From contig DATDVL010000043.1 of assembly GCA_035290025.1 (NCBI GenBank), positions 1-7,708 on the forward strand: a DNA stretch of 7,708 nt, given 5' to 3'. The notes below the pieces were generated by a model. It did not search any database and was not told the origin of the DNA. It saw only the letters and a list, made by a program, of their open reading frames with translations. Source of the stretch: DATDVL01 sp035290025 (GTDB taxonomy: Archaea > Nanobdellota > Nanobdellia > SCGC-AAA011-G17 > DATDVL01). The position numbers and the translations under genes were made by a program. Shown piece after piece: positions 1 to 6,099 of the stretch; position 1 is the stretch's first letter; each line of letters opens with the position of its first letter.

Positions 1-291
<291 letters not shown>

Positions 292-314
292 ATTTTTTTT
301 ATTATCCGCTCTTC

Positions 315-336
315 GTTAACTCATAATTATGTTAAC
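315..336. repeat. Inverted repeat in the 16S-tRNA spacer
   Basis: Two GTTAAC hexamers (315-320 and 331-336) flank an AT-rich segment, TCATAATTAT. The left arm and right arm are complementary apart from a 2-nt bulge. In the RNA this would be a weak hairpin lying 10 nt before tRNA-Ala; in DNA it could be a palindromic protein site or a TATA-like element. Its role is unknown; a pre-rRNA processing signal between 16S and the tRNA is the simplest guess. The spacer also has an eight-T run (293-300) right after 16S, which must be read through if the operon is one transcript. Confidence 0.4.
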
Positions 337-345
337 CATTGTATT

Positions 346-433
346 GGGCCCGTAGCTCAGTCCGGTAGAGCACCCGCTTTGCATGCTTTGCCAGAACAGC
401 GGGGGGCCTCGGGTTCAAATCCCGACGGGTCCA
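346..433 (+). tRNA. tRNA-Ala(UGC) with a 14-nt intron
   Basis: The cloverleaf is complete. The acceptor arm GGGCCCG (346-352) pairs with CGGGTCC (426-432) and includes the G3:U70 wobble that specifies alanine. The D arm is GCTC/GAGC (355-358/368-371). The anticodon stem is CCCGC/GCGGG (373-377/399-403), the anticodon is TGC (380-382), and the T arm is TCGGG/CCCGA (409-413/421-425). The discriminator is A433 and CCA is not encoded. The anticodon loop is interrupted by an intron at 384-397; removing it gives a normal 7-nt loop, TTTGCAA. A tRNA-Ala in the 16S-23S spacer is the usual arrangement in many Euryarchaeota and related lineages. Confidence 0.97.
384..397 (+). other. tRNA-Ala intron with minimal canonical BHB fold
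   Basis: The intron lies at the canonical position 37/38. The fold can be drawn fully. The outer helix is the anticodon stem. A 4-bp central helix forms between 378-381 (TTTG) and 392-395 (CAGA, one G-U). Two 3-nt bulges are CAT (382-384) and ACA (396-398). The inner helix is only 2 bp (GC 385-386 with GC 390-391) closed by a TTT loop. The archaeal splicing endonuclease cuts between nt 2 and 3 of each bulge, which gives exactly 384-397 as intron and restores TTTGCAAGCGGG. At 14 nt it is close to the smallest intron that can still present a BHB. Confidence 0.9.
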
Positions 434-547
434 TACCCGTTATCACACATCATCACAGTCCTGGAATGTTTCCAGTACAAATGCAGTGCCTGTATCCTCA
501 GGAATCAGGTATGAAGAGCTTCATGACATTCATGAGAGCTGTGCAAA

Positions 548-582
548 AACGAAGAAAGACTCAATATATCTAATTTGAAACC
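548..582 (+). other. Pre-23S processing stem, left arm (internal spacer)
   Basis: The 434-626 spacer between tRNA-Ala and 23S has no gene; it holds a small CTGGAA/TTCCAG hairpin (461-475) and this arm. AACGAAGAA (548-556) pairs with TTCTTCGTT (4615-4623). CAATATATC (562-570) pairs with GATATATTG (4602-4610) and extends through G-U-containing pairs to 575/4597. GAAACC (577-582) pairs with GGTTTC (4589-4594). Together this makes about 29 bp, broken by two internal loops, that bring the 23S ends together. Archaeal pre-rRNAs are commonly cut from such stems, often at a BHB motif; I could not force a perfect BHB here. Confidence 0.75.
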
Positions 583-1728
583 CATTGTAGGATTTAATTA
601 GCAAAAATAATTGAACCATATAGATTCAAGGAGATCCAATATTCTGTTAGATGGATGACTCAGCTCGAGACAGAGAAGAAGGGCGTGGCAAGCAGCGATA
701 TGCTTCGGGTAGGTGCATGCAGCCGTTGATCCGAAGATTCCTGAATGAGACTTCTCATTAAACCAGAAATGGTGTCAAACGCAGGGAATTGAAACATCTT
801 AGTACCTGCAGGAAAAGAAATCAATCGAGATGCTGTGAGTAGCAGCGAGCGAAAGCAGCACAAGGCAAACCGAATACGCGTTGGTAACAACGTGCAGATG
901 TGGTGTTCAGACCTGCTTTTAGTCCTTATCGTTACGTCGAAGTCCGCTGGAACGCGGTACGTTACATGGTGATAGTCCAGTAGATGTGATGAAAGGGATG
1001 TGCAGTGTTCTAGAGTAAGGCTCACTGGATACTGGGCCTGAAGACGGGAGGCATCAACTTCCAACCTTAAATATGTGCTCGAGCCTGATAGCGTACTAGT
1101 ACCGTGAGGGAATGTTGAAAAGTACCCATAACAGGGTGTGAAAAGAGCCTGAAGTCTAACAGAGATCGAAAGCTACGGCACTTAGGTGTTGTAGCGTCCG
1201 TTTTGAATAACGTGTCAGGGAGTGCATTTGTGTGGCGAAGATAAGACTTTTTCAAGTCGCATCTTTAGGGAAACCGATCGTCCGCAGTTTACGAGGGGCG
1301 AAGTATGAAAGTGCTTTTAGTCACATAGCTGCTACCAGAAACTAAGTGATCTAACCGTGCGCAGGATGAAGCGGAGATTATATCTTCGTGGAGGTCCGAA
1401 GCGGTTCTACGTGCACGTGTTCGTGTGACGCACGGTTAGGGGTGAAAAGCCAATCGAACCTAGTTATAGCTGGTTCCTGTCGAAATAGGCCGCAGTCTAG
1501 TCTGTGTGGAGATGGTTAACGAGGTAGAGCGACGGATTGGGGGGTTAGGGGCAGAAATGCCTCGCCTCGCGGTCCAACTCCGAATGCGTTGACGTCTGAG
1601 AAGCATGGAAACGGGAGTACTGGGGTAAGCTTGTATTCCGTGAGGGGAACAACCCAGACTGTGATTAAGGTCCCAAAGTTATCGTTAAGTGTCAAAGGTT
1701 GAAAGGTGTTTACGACCGAAGACAGCGG

Positions 1729-1770
<42 letters not shown>

Positions 1771-2593
1771 CAGCTCACCCGTCAAGGTCGTATGCCCTGA
1801 AAATGGACGGGACTAAACGATGCACCGATATCACAGACCACGTTCGTATGAACGTGTGTGGTAGACAGGCGTGCCGGTGGAGTAGAAGCATGTTCGTGAG
1901 TGCATGTGGATCCGCCGGTACTGAGATTCCTGACGTAAGTAGGATCTATATGCAGTGAGAATCTGCAATGCCGAAAGCTCAAGGGTTCCTTAGCAATGTC
2001 GATCAGCTAAGGGTAAGTCAGTCCTAACCGCGTTCCTAACTGGAATGGTGGGAAGGGGAAAAAGGTTAATAGTCCTTTACTATGCAGCAACGTGTGGCGA
2101 CACAAGCCTGGTTGCAGACATATCTGGCTAGGCCGACATGTATTATCTTACATGTAAATCAGTGCACAACTCAGAAGTAGCGTAATGCTGAGAATGAGTT
2201 GAATGCTGAGATCAACAGGTGTATGCCTGTTCGGCTGATGCCTGGTGTCAGTGAAAATGAAATCAGGAAGGAGTTGCATATCTGTACCAAGAACCAGCAC
2301 TGGTGTAGCTGGGTGAGAAGCCCGAGGCATGAGGGTTTAAACTTGTTTAGGGAAATCGACAAATTAGCCCCGTATCTTCGGTATGAGGGGTCCCTGCGAT
2401 CGTGCTCGCAAGAGTGGCGATAACAGGGTGCAATGACTAGGCGAGTCCGTCTGTTTAACAAAAACACCGCTTCGTGCTACCCTGTAAAGGTGTGTATACG
2501 AAGCCATGTCTGCCCAGTGCTAGTATCCGAAACTCCTTTCCAAGGGAGCTAAGGACTAGTAAACGGCGGGAATAACTATAATTCTCTTAAGGT

Positions 2594-3287
2594 TGAACTA
2601 TTTCGGAACTGCCTTAGTAAAATCGAGCTATATGCTGGGACGTCTGAGTATCTTACACTACGGAACCGAAAATATTTCGGTAAAATGATGGAAATTGTTA
2701 TAAACAGTTTTTCATTATCTGTGAAAATGTGATAAGTGCAGATAATCAGCAGGAAAGGCTTGATGCATTATGGATTGTCGGTTTTGTTGATGGTGAAGGT
2801 TGTTTTCATGTTGGTTTTAACAAACCGCGTGGCTATCTTCAGATTATTCCTGAATTTAGAATTGTACAACACCAAAGGGATGTTGAGCTGCTTCAAAAAA
2901 TTAAAAACTTTTTTGGTTATGGTTTGGTAACTACCAATCATGATGATCGTAAGGAATTTCGTGTACGTGGATTGCAAAATCTTCAGTACATTGTTCAATT
3001 CTTCCGTGACCATCCGTTAAGAACTAAAAAACAAAATGATTTTGAGAAGTTTGCTTGCATTATACAAATGCTTTCTGAAAAGAAGCATCGTACACCTGAA
3101 GGTTTGCAGACAATTATAAGTTTGGCATCGACAATGAATCGTCAAAAACGTGTATCAAGAATCCTCAGAGACTATACGCTCGACACTTTGAAAATAGAGT
3201 GAAGATATAGTCCGATCTTATCAGCGATGATAAGAGTTGCTTAGAAATAAGCAGCCGCTTTGTACAAACAAAGTCGTAACATGAATG
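2594..3287 (+). ncRNA. Group I intron in 23S at E. coli position 1931
   Basis: The rRNA reads AAGGT|AGCGAAAT once this segment is removed. The 5' exon ends in T2593 and the intron ends in omega-G (3287). P1: TTAAGGT (2587-2593) pairs with the internal guide GCCTTAG (2611-2617), with T2593-G2611 as the splice-site wobble. P3: TCGAGC (2623-2628) with GCTCGA (3178-3183). P4: GCTG (2634-2637) with CAGC (2747-2750). P6: AGG (2751-2753) with CCT (3163-3165). P7: GACTAT (3170-3175) with ATAGTC (3207-3212), inside the hallmark AAGATATAGTCC (3202-3213). P8: CACT/AGTG (3184-3187/3198-3201). These elements are diagnostic of group I and not of the BHB introns typical of archaeal 23S. The 694-nt length comes from an endonuclease ORF inserted in P6. 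Confidence 0.92.
2729..3202 (+). CDS. LAGLIDADG homing endonuclease encoded in the intron
   Basis: This 157-residue protein has a single LAGLIDADG motif, WIVGFVDGEGCF (residues 15-26). E23 sits at the catalytic metal-binding position, where I-CreI has Asp20. Single-motif enzymes act as homodimers on pseudo-palindromic sites; here the expected target is the intronless 23S sequence around 2580-2593 joined to 3288-3300. The rest (FRVRG near 62, PLRTKKQNDFEKFACIIQML near 81-100) follows the I-CreI/I-CeuI-like beta-strand and helix layout, and the length matches that group. The start is GTG at 2729; there is no other ATG, GTG or TTG codon between the in-frame stop at 2681 and the motif, and no Shine-Dalgarno. 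Oddly, the N-terminus is encoded by P5/P4 core sequence and the C-terminus by P7, P3 and P8, the stop codon lying at the end of P8. It should enable intron homing, and it may also be a maturase, which cannot be judged here. Confidence 0.9.
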   Translation: MISADNQQERLDALWIVGFVDGEGCFHVGFNKPRGYLQIIPEFRIVQHQRDVELLQKIKNFFGYGLVTTNHDDRKEFRVRGLQNLQYIVQFFRDHPLRTKKQNDFEKFACIIQMLSEKKHRTPEGLQTIISLASTMNRQKRVSRILRDYTLDTLKIE

Positions 3288-3943
3288 AGCGAAATACCTT
3301 GTCGTTTGAATGACGACGCGCATGAAAGGCATAACGAGACTTGCATTGTCCCGAACGAGTGTCCCCCGAATTTGCTATGCTGGTGTGAAGGCCAGCGATT
3401 CCTAGTGGGAAGCGAAGACCCCGTAGAACTTTACTGTAACTTGTCGTTGTGGTGTAAAGTCTGGTATGTAGCGTAGGTGGAAGAGGTTCGAAGCGTGCTC
3501 GTCAGGGTACGTGTACTCATCAATGAAACACCACTTTCCGGATCTTTACATTGCTTACCAACTAACGTTGGGACACCGATTGGCGGACAGTTTGGCTGGG
3601 GCGGCACCCTGCTGAAAATGTATCAGTAGGGCCCTATGGTCAGCTCAGGAGGTTTAGAAATCCTTCGTTGAGTGCAAAAGCAAAAGCTGGCCTGACTGGA
3701 TCACTAACACTATGGGATCCAGAGACGAAAGTCGGGTTTAGCGAACACCTAGATCTCCTTGATGGGGGCTAGGTACGACAGAAAAGCTATCTCGGGGATA
3801 ATTGAGTCGTAGCGCCTAAGAGCTCAAATCGACGGCGCTGCTTGCTACTTCGATGTCGGCTCATCGCATCCTGGCTGTGCAGAAGCAGCCAAGGGTACGG
3901 GTGTTCACCGGTTAAAGCGGTTCGTGAGCTGGGTTCAGAACGT

Positions 3944-4288
3944 CAAATGGCGTTGCTCAGGAGTAATTCTGAGATGAAGTAATTTTTATTGACATCAAAA
4001 ATATTTTAATTGGCTCATATCGGTGGAGCCCTCCTCTGTGAAAACTTCAGAGTGGGTAATACCGAGGGAAGGTCAAGGTTATGGTTGCAACAATTCTTGA
4101 GTGTAATATAGTACACGATTGTTGTGGTCTTGAAGTAATATTCAAAAATAATCTTGTACCCCTGTAGAGACTGAGGGTTTAGCCCGAGAGTGTTGTTTTA
4201 ACGACAATGCTAAGACGCCAATCTCCTTTTTTCAAGAAAAAGGATGAAGGTATAGTCCATGCCGAAAGGAAACTTTTGGATTAACATG
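3944..4288 (+). ncRNA. Group I intron in 23S at E. coli position 2593, ORF-less
   Basis: Removing this 345-nt segment rejoins AACGT|CGCGAGACAG, the conserved helix 93 region. P1: AACGT (3939-3943) with GCGTT (3950-3954), T3943-G3950 being the wobble. P2: CTCAGGA/TTCTGAG capped by GTAA (3956-3973). P3: ATTGGC (4009-4014) with GCCAAT (4217-4222). P4: CGGT/ACCG (4021-4024/4061-4064). P5 contains CTCTG/CAGAG. P6: AGGG/CCCT (4065-4068/4160-4163), extended by a long hairpin with CAACAAT/ATTGTTG and GTGTA/TACAC. P7: GACT (4169-4172) with AGTC (4254-4257) in AAGGTATAGTCC. P8 is a T/A-rich hairpin (about 4224-4243). Two extra hairpins between P7 and P3 resemble P7.1/P7.2 of subgroup IA. The intron ends at omega-G 4288. 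No homing ORF is present, so it is either immobile or mobilised in trans. Confidence 0.9.
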
Positions 4289-4588
4289 CGCGAGACAGTT
4301 TGTGTGATATCTACTAGGAATGCAAGACAATCTGCGAGGAAGGACCATTTAGTACGAGAGGAACAATGGTTCGGCGCCTCTGGTGTACCTGTTGTCTGAT
4401 AAGGCAGGCAGGGCAGCTACGCGCTAAGGGATAAGTCCTGAACGCATCTAAGGATGAAACCCCCCTCCAAAAGAGATTGAGAGCGCTTCCAGAACAGAAG
4501 GTTGATAGGACTGGGGTGTAAGCACTAAGGTAACGAAGTGTTCAGCCTGCAGTTACTAATAGCTCGTTTCTCCTTGTAATTTCAAGAA

Positions 4589-4623
4589 GGTTTCGTAGTT
4601 GGATATATTGCTAATTCTTCGTT
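4589..4623 (+). other. Pre-23S processing stem, right arm
   Basis: This segment is complementary to 548-582 in three blocks (GGTTTC, GATATATTG with a G-U-containing extension, TTCTTCGTT). It lies just downstream of the mature 23S 3' end and upstream of the T-tract, so the primary transcript must reach at least 4623. Confidence 0.75.
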
Positions 4624-4644
4624 GTTGTACAGCCTCTTATGTTA

Positions 4645-4659
4645 TTTTTTCTTTTTTTT
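4645..4659 (+). terminator. T-tract ending the rRNA operon
   Basis: Six T, one C and eight T follow the processing stem. Archaeal termination needs mainly such U-tracts without a strict hairpin. A second run of seven T at 4696-4702 could be a backup. A near-perfect palindrome, AAGAAACC-GA-GGTTTCTT (4713-4730), lies just beyond and might serve either this transcript or the gene pair coming from the opposite strand. The rest of 4660-4752 shows no gene. Confidence 0.65.
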
Positions 4660-4752
4660 AATTTTAACAAATGAGGTAAGGTAGCGTGAGCTTTCTTTTT
4701 TTGGTAACGTCGAAGAAACCGAGGTTTCTTTCAAACTTCCTGCAGTGGTAAC

Positions 4753-4758
4753 AAAAAA
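4753..4758 (-). terminator. Short T-tract after the DUF2283-like gene
   Basis: On the minus strand six T immediately follow the TAA stop at 4760, and the 4713-4730 palindrome comes about 25 nt later. This would suffice as a weak archaeal terminator, but it is short. Confidence 0.35.
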
Positions 4759-4759
4759 T

Positions 4760-5149
4760 TTATTTGATGGGCAGGGTGCAGAGTACTTCGCTGTTGGGAA
4801 ATGTTTCTTGTATTTCTCTGATGATGTTTTGTCCTCGTTCTAGGATTTTGTTTCTTTTTGTTGTGGTGAAAAGAAGGGCAATAGTTATTTTTCCTTGATC
4901 TATGCTAATGCGAAATTCCCATGCTTGAATAGTTTTAAGAGCAAGTTTATCGATGAAGAAGAGTTTTGATGCATCAAATATTTGTATGCCTACAGGGTAT
5001 TCTTCTTGGTCAAAGTCTATGATAATATTGTCTAGTTCTAGGGAATGTTCATAGGTTCTGTTTTTTATTTTAAAAAAGAGTATATCATGGGTGTAGTCAT
5101 AGTCTACTTCTCCTTTTCCTAGTGCTTTAAGTATTTTTTTCTTAGTCAT
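4760..5149 (-). CDS. DUF2283-like protein, candidate antitoxin
   Basis: This is a 129-residue protein. Residues 15-65 follow the DUF2283 pattern: VDYDYTHDILFF, then NIIIDFDQEEYPVGIQIFDASK (written here as two neighbouring halves, NIIIDFDQEE and YPVGIQIFDASK), matching the family's YD..aD.LYi ... iivD.d..G..vGieIlDAS. The tail (about 66-129) is strand- and helix-rich and longer than the usual ~70-residue family member; I do not recognise it. The ATG start overlaps the end of the upstream gene by 8 nt (ATGACTAA), so translation is probably coupled. DUF2283 genes are often found next to small DUF4258-type genes and have been treated as toxin-antitoxin-like pairs. The antitoxin role is inferred from that pairing; no activity is known for this protein. 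Confidence 0.72.
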   Translation of the reverse strand: MTKKKILKALGKGEVDYDYTHDILFFKIKNRTYEHSLELDNIIIDFDQEEYPVGIQIFDASKLFFIDKLALKTIQAWEFRISIDQGKITIALLFTTTKRNKILERGQNIIREIQETFPNSEVLCTLPIK

Positions 5150-5462
5150 GTTCTAGTACAGGTATTCTTTTTATGCATAAAAAGGTTATGATTTCGATAT
5201 AGTGTTCTTTGACGGCAAAGACGATGCGTAAATAGTGTTGTTGATAGCCATAGAATGTTGAATAGTTTTCATTTGCTTGTTTTCCGATGAAGACGGGTTG
5301 ATGGTGTTGAAAAAAGTTGATGAGTGTTTGTTTGGTGAATTGTTCTCGTTGTGGGTCGCTAAGTCTGAAAAATGCGTGTGGTGAAACACGAATCTCTTTT
5401 GAGGCAGTAAGATCGGTAAACTCTTCTTTCGTGACTTTGCTGACAATTTTAGTGTTTGCCAC
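5142..5462 (-). CDS. DUF4258-like small protein, candidate toxin
   Basis: This 106-residue protein has a short basic and acidic lead, then SPHAFFRL (28-34; His29, Arg33), a helical segment, VFIGKQ (57-62), and two final strands, YLRIVFAV (77-84) and YIEIITFL (88-95). That is the layout of DUF4258: a His-Ala...Arg helix followed by a beta-sheet with 'y...l.vvf.....i.IiTv'. The fold of this family is generally compared with RelE/BrnT-like toxins. The start is GTG 5462, the only usable start before the domain; an out-of-frame ATG overlaps it at 5464. There is no Shine-Dalgarno, and a TATA-like element lies 24 nt upstream, suggesting a leaderless mRNA. It is the first gene of a two-gene unit with the DUF2283-like protein. 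Family assignment is by pattern, and the toxin role is inference. Confidence 0.65.
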   Translation of the reverse strand: MANTKIVSKVTKEEFTDLTASKEIRVSPHAFFRLSDPQREQFTKQTLINFFQHHQPVFIGKQANENYSTFYGYQQHYLRIVFAVKEHYIEIITFLCIKRIPVLEHD

Positions 5463-5480
5463 ATAGAGTGAAGGTACTAA

Positions 5481-5490
5481 TTATTTTAAT
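5481..5490 (-). promoter_or_regulatory. TATA-like box for the DUF4258/DUF2283 unit
   Basis: On the minus strand this reads ATTAAAATAA, centred about 24 nt before the GTG at 5462. That spacing places transcription start at or next to the start codon, in keeping with the missing Shine-Dalgarno. Confidence 0.45.
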
Positions 5491-5533
5491 ATGCGTTGTG
5501 GTAAAATTTCCGAAAATCTTCCAGTCGTTAATC

Positions 5534-5540
5534 TTATATA
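5534..5540 (+). promoter_or_regulatory. TATA box for RNase P RNA
   Basis: TTATATA is centred 27 nt upstream of the predicted first base of the RNase P RNA (5564), the standard archaeal TBP-to-start distance. It lies back to back with the promoter of the minus-strand gene pair. Confidence 0.7.
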
Positions 5541-5563
5541 CTCTAGTAGCTATATTAATTCTT

Positions 5564-5894
5564 GGTAGGGGTGTCTTGACTGTCGGTGCATATCCTGGCT
5601 GTGGAGATTTCACAGGTAAGGTTTGCGTTGAGGAAAGTCCGCCCACCACTAAAAAGCAACCGTCGTGAGACGGCCTCGGAAACGGGTGGCAACCACGTCA
5701 GAAACGACACGTTCCAGATTCGTCGTGATGTTCGCGAATCTCCTAGCGATGGGAGAGAGAACCAACGGAGCATGTTTCTGGAGAACGTTGAAACGGTGAG
5801 TCCTTGCTGGTGCAAGTCGTTACGACGCTGAGTCTAATGTCAGGGCAATCCTTCCGTAAGGGGATTGACAGAAGGCGGCTTATCAGCCCCTACC
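5564..5894 (+). ncRNA. rnpB: RNase P RNA
   Basis: This is the catalytic RNA of RNase P, which trims 5' leaders from pre-tRNAs. The termini form P1: GGTAGGGG (5564-5571) pairs perfectly with CCCCTACC (5887-5894). The two universal blocks that build P4 are present: GAGGAAAGTCC (CR-I, 5630-5640) and ACAGAAGGCGGCTTAT (CR-V, 5868-5883). A GNRA-type hairpin, CCGTC-GTGA-GACGG (5660-5673), and a stem with CAATCC/GGATTG near 5846-5867 are also visible. The length of 331 nt fits an ancestral archaeal type A RNA. It has its own TATA box and T-tract. Two ORFs that overlap it on each strand are not credible as proteins. Confidence 0.96.
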
Positions 5895-5904
5895 TTTTTC
5901 TTTT
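5895..5904 (+). terminator. T-tract after RNase P RNA
   Basis: TTTTTCTTTT begins at the base directly after the closing strand of P1, so P1 plus the T-run act as the transcript end. Confidence 0.7.
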
Positions 5905-5915
5905 GAATGCGTAAG

Positions 5916-5924
5916 TTTTAAATA
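5916..5924 (+). promoter_or_regulatory. TATA-like box for Sec61-beta
   Basis: TTTTAAATA is centred about 27 nt before the ATG at 5947, implying a leaderless or nearly leaderless mRNA. A GTGGGG stretch at 5935-5940 is a weak candidate Shine-Dalgarno if the leader is longer. Confidence 0.45.
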
Positions 5925-5946
5925 AGCTGTTTTTGTGGGGTAGTGT

Positions 5947-6093
5947 ATGGCTAATGATAAAGTTTTTCTTCCGTCCTCGGGCGCGGGTTTGACGCGTTTT
6001 GATGCTGATACGTCTAAGTTTCATGTTTCTCCTATTACAGTGATGGTTGTTGTGGGTATTATTATTGTTATTGGTATTGTTGCAAGTTTATAG
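5947..6093 (+). CDS. Preprotein translocase subunit Sec61-beta (SecG)
   Basis: This 48-residue tail-anchored membrane protein is the small non-essential-type subunit of the SecYEG/Sec61 protein-conducting channel. The cytosolic N-terminus carries the archaeal signature LPSSGAGLTRF (8-18). A short polar linker and the SP element (28-29) follow, then one transmembrane helix of Val, Ile and Gly (about 30-46) ending in only two or three residues. Archaeal family members run about 50-60 residues, so this is slightly short but complete. The ATG start gives the expected N-terminus. The gene stands alone, between RNase P RNA upstream and a convergent helicase gene 6 bp away. It was not among the longer ORFs because of its size. 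Confidence 0.93.
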   Translation: MANDKVFLPSSGAGLTRFDADTSKFHVSPITVMVVVGIIIVIGIVASL

Positions 6094-6099
6094 TTTCTG

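Noticed and set aside
379..573. ORF of 64 codons across tRNA-Ala and spacer
   Set aside because: It overlaps a complete tRNA and has no family-like features; it is chance reading of RNA and spacer sequence.
3285..3476. ORF of 63 codons after the first intron
   Set aside because: It lies in 23S domain IV/V exon sequence, which is conserved as RNA.
2594..4288. Interpretation of the 23S introns as archaeal BHB introns
   Set aside because: Guide-sequence P1 with terminal U-G, P3, P7 with the AAG(A/G)TATAGTCC element and terminal G match group I introns.
4713..4730. Palindrome as an intrinsic bacterial-type terminator or mobile-element end
   Set aside because: It is a lone 8-bp repeat with a 2-nt centre, with no T-run directly after it on the plus strand and no partner repeat or transposase nearby.
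4577..4759. 5S rRNA after 23S
   Set aside because: No 5S-like CCGAAC/GAAGTTAAGC core is present; 5S must be elsewhere.
5456..5831. ORFs on both strands over RNase P RNA
   Set aside because: The region is fully explained by RNase P RNA with P1, CR-I and CR-V.
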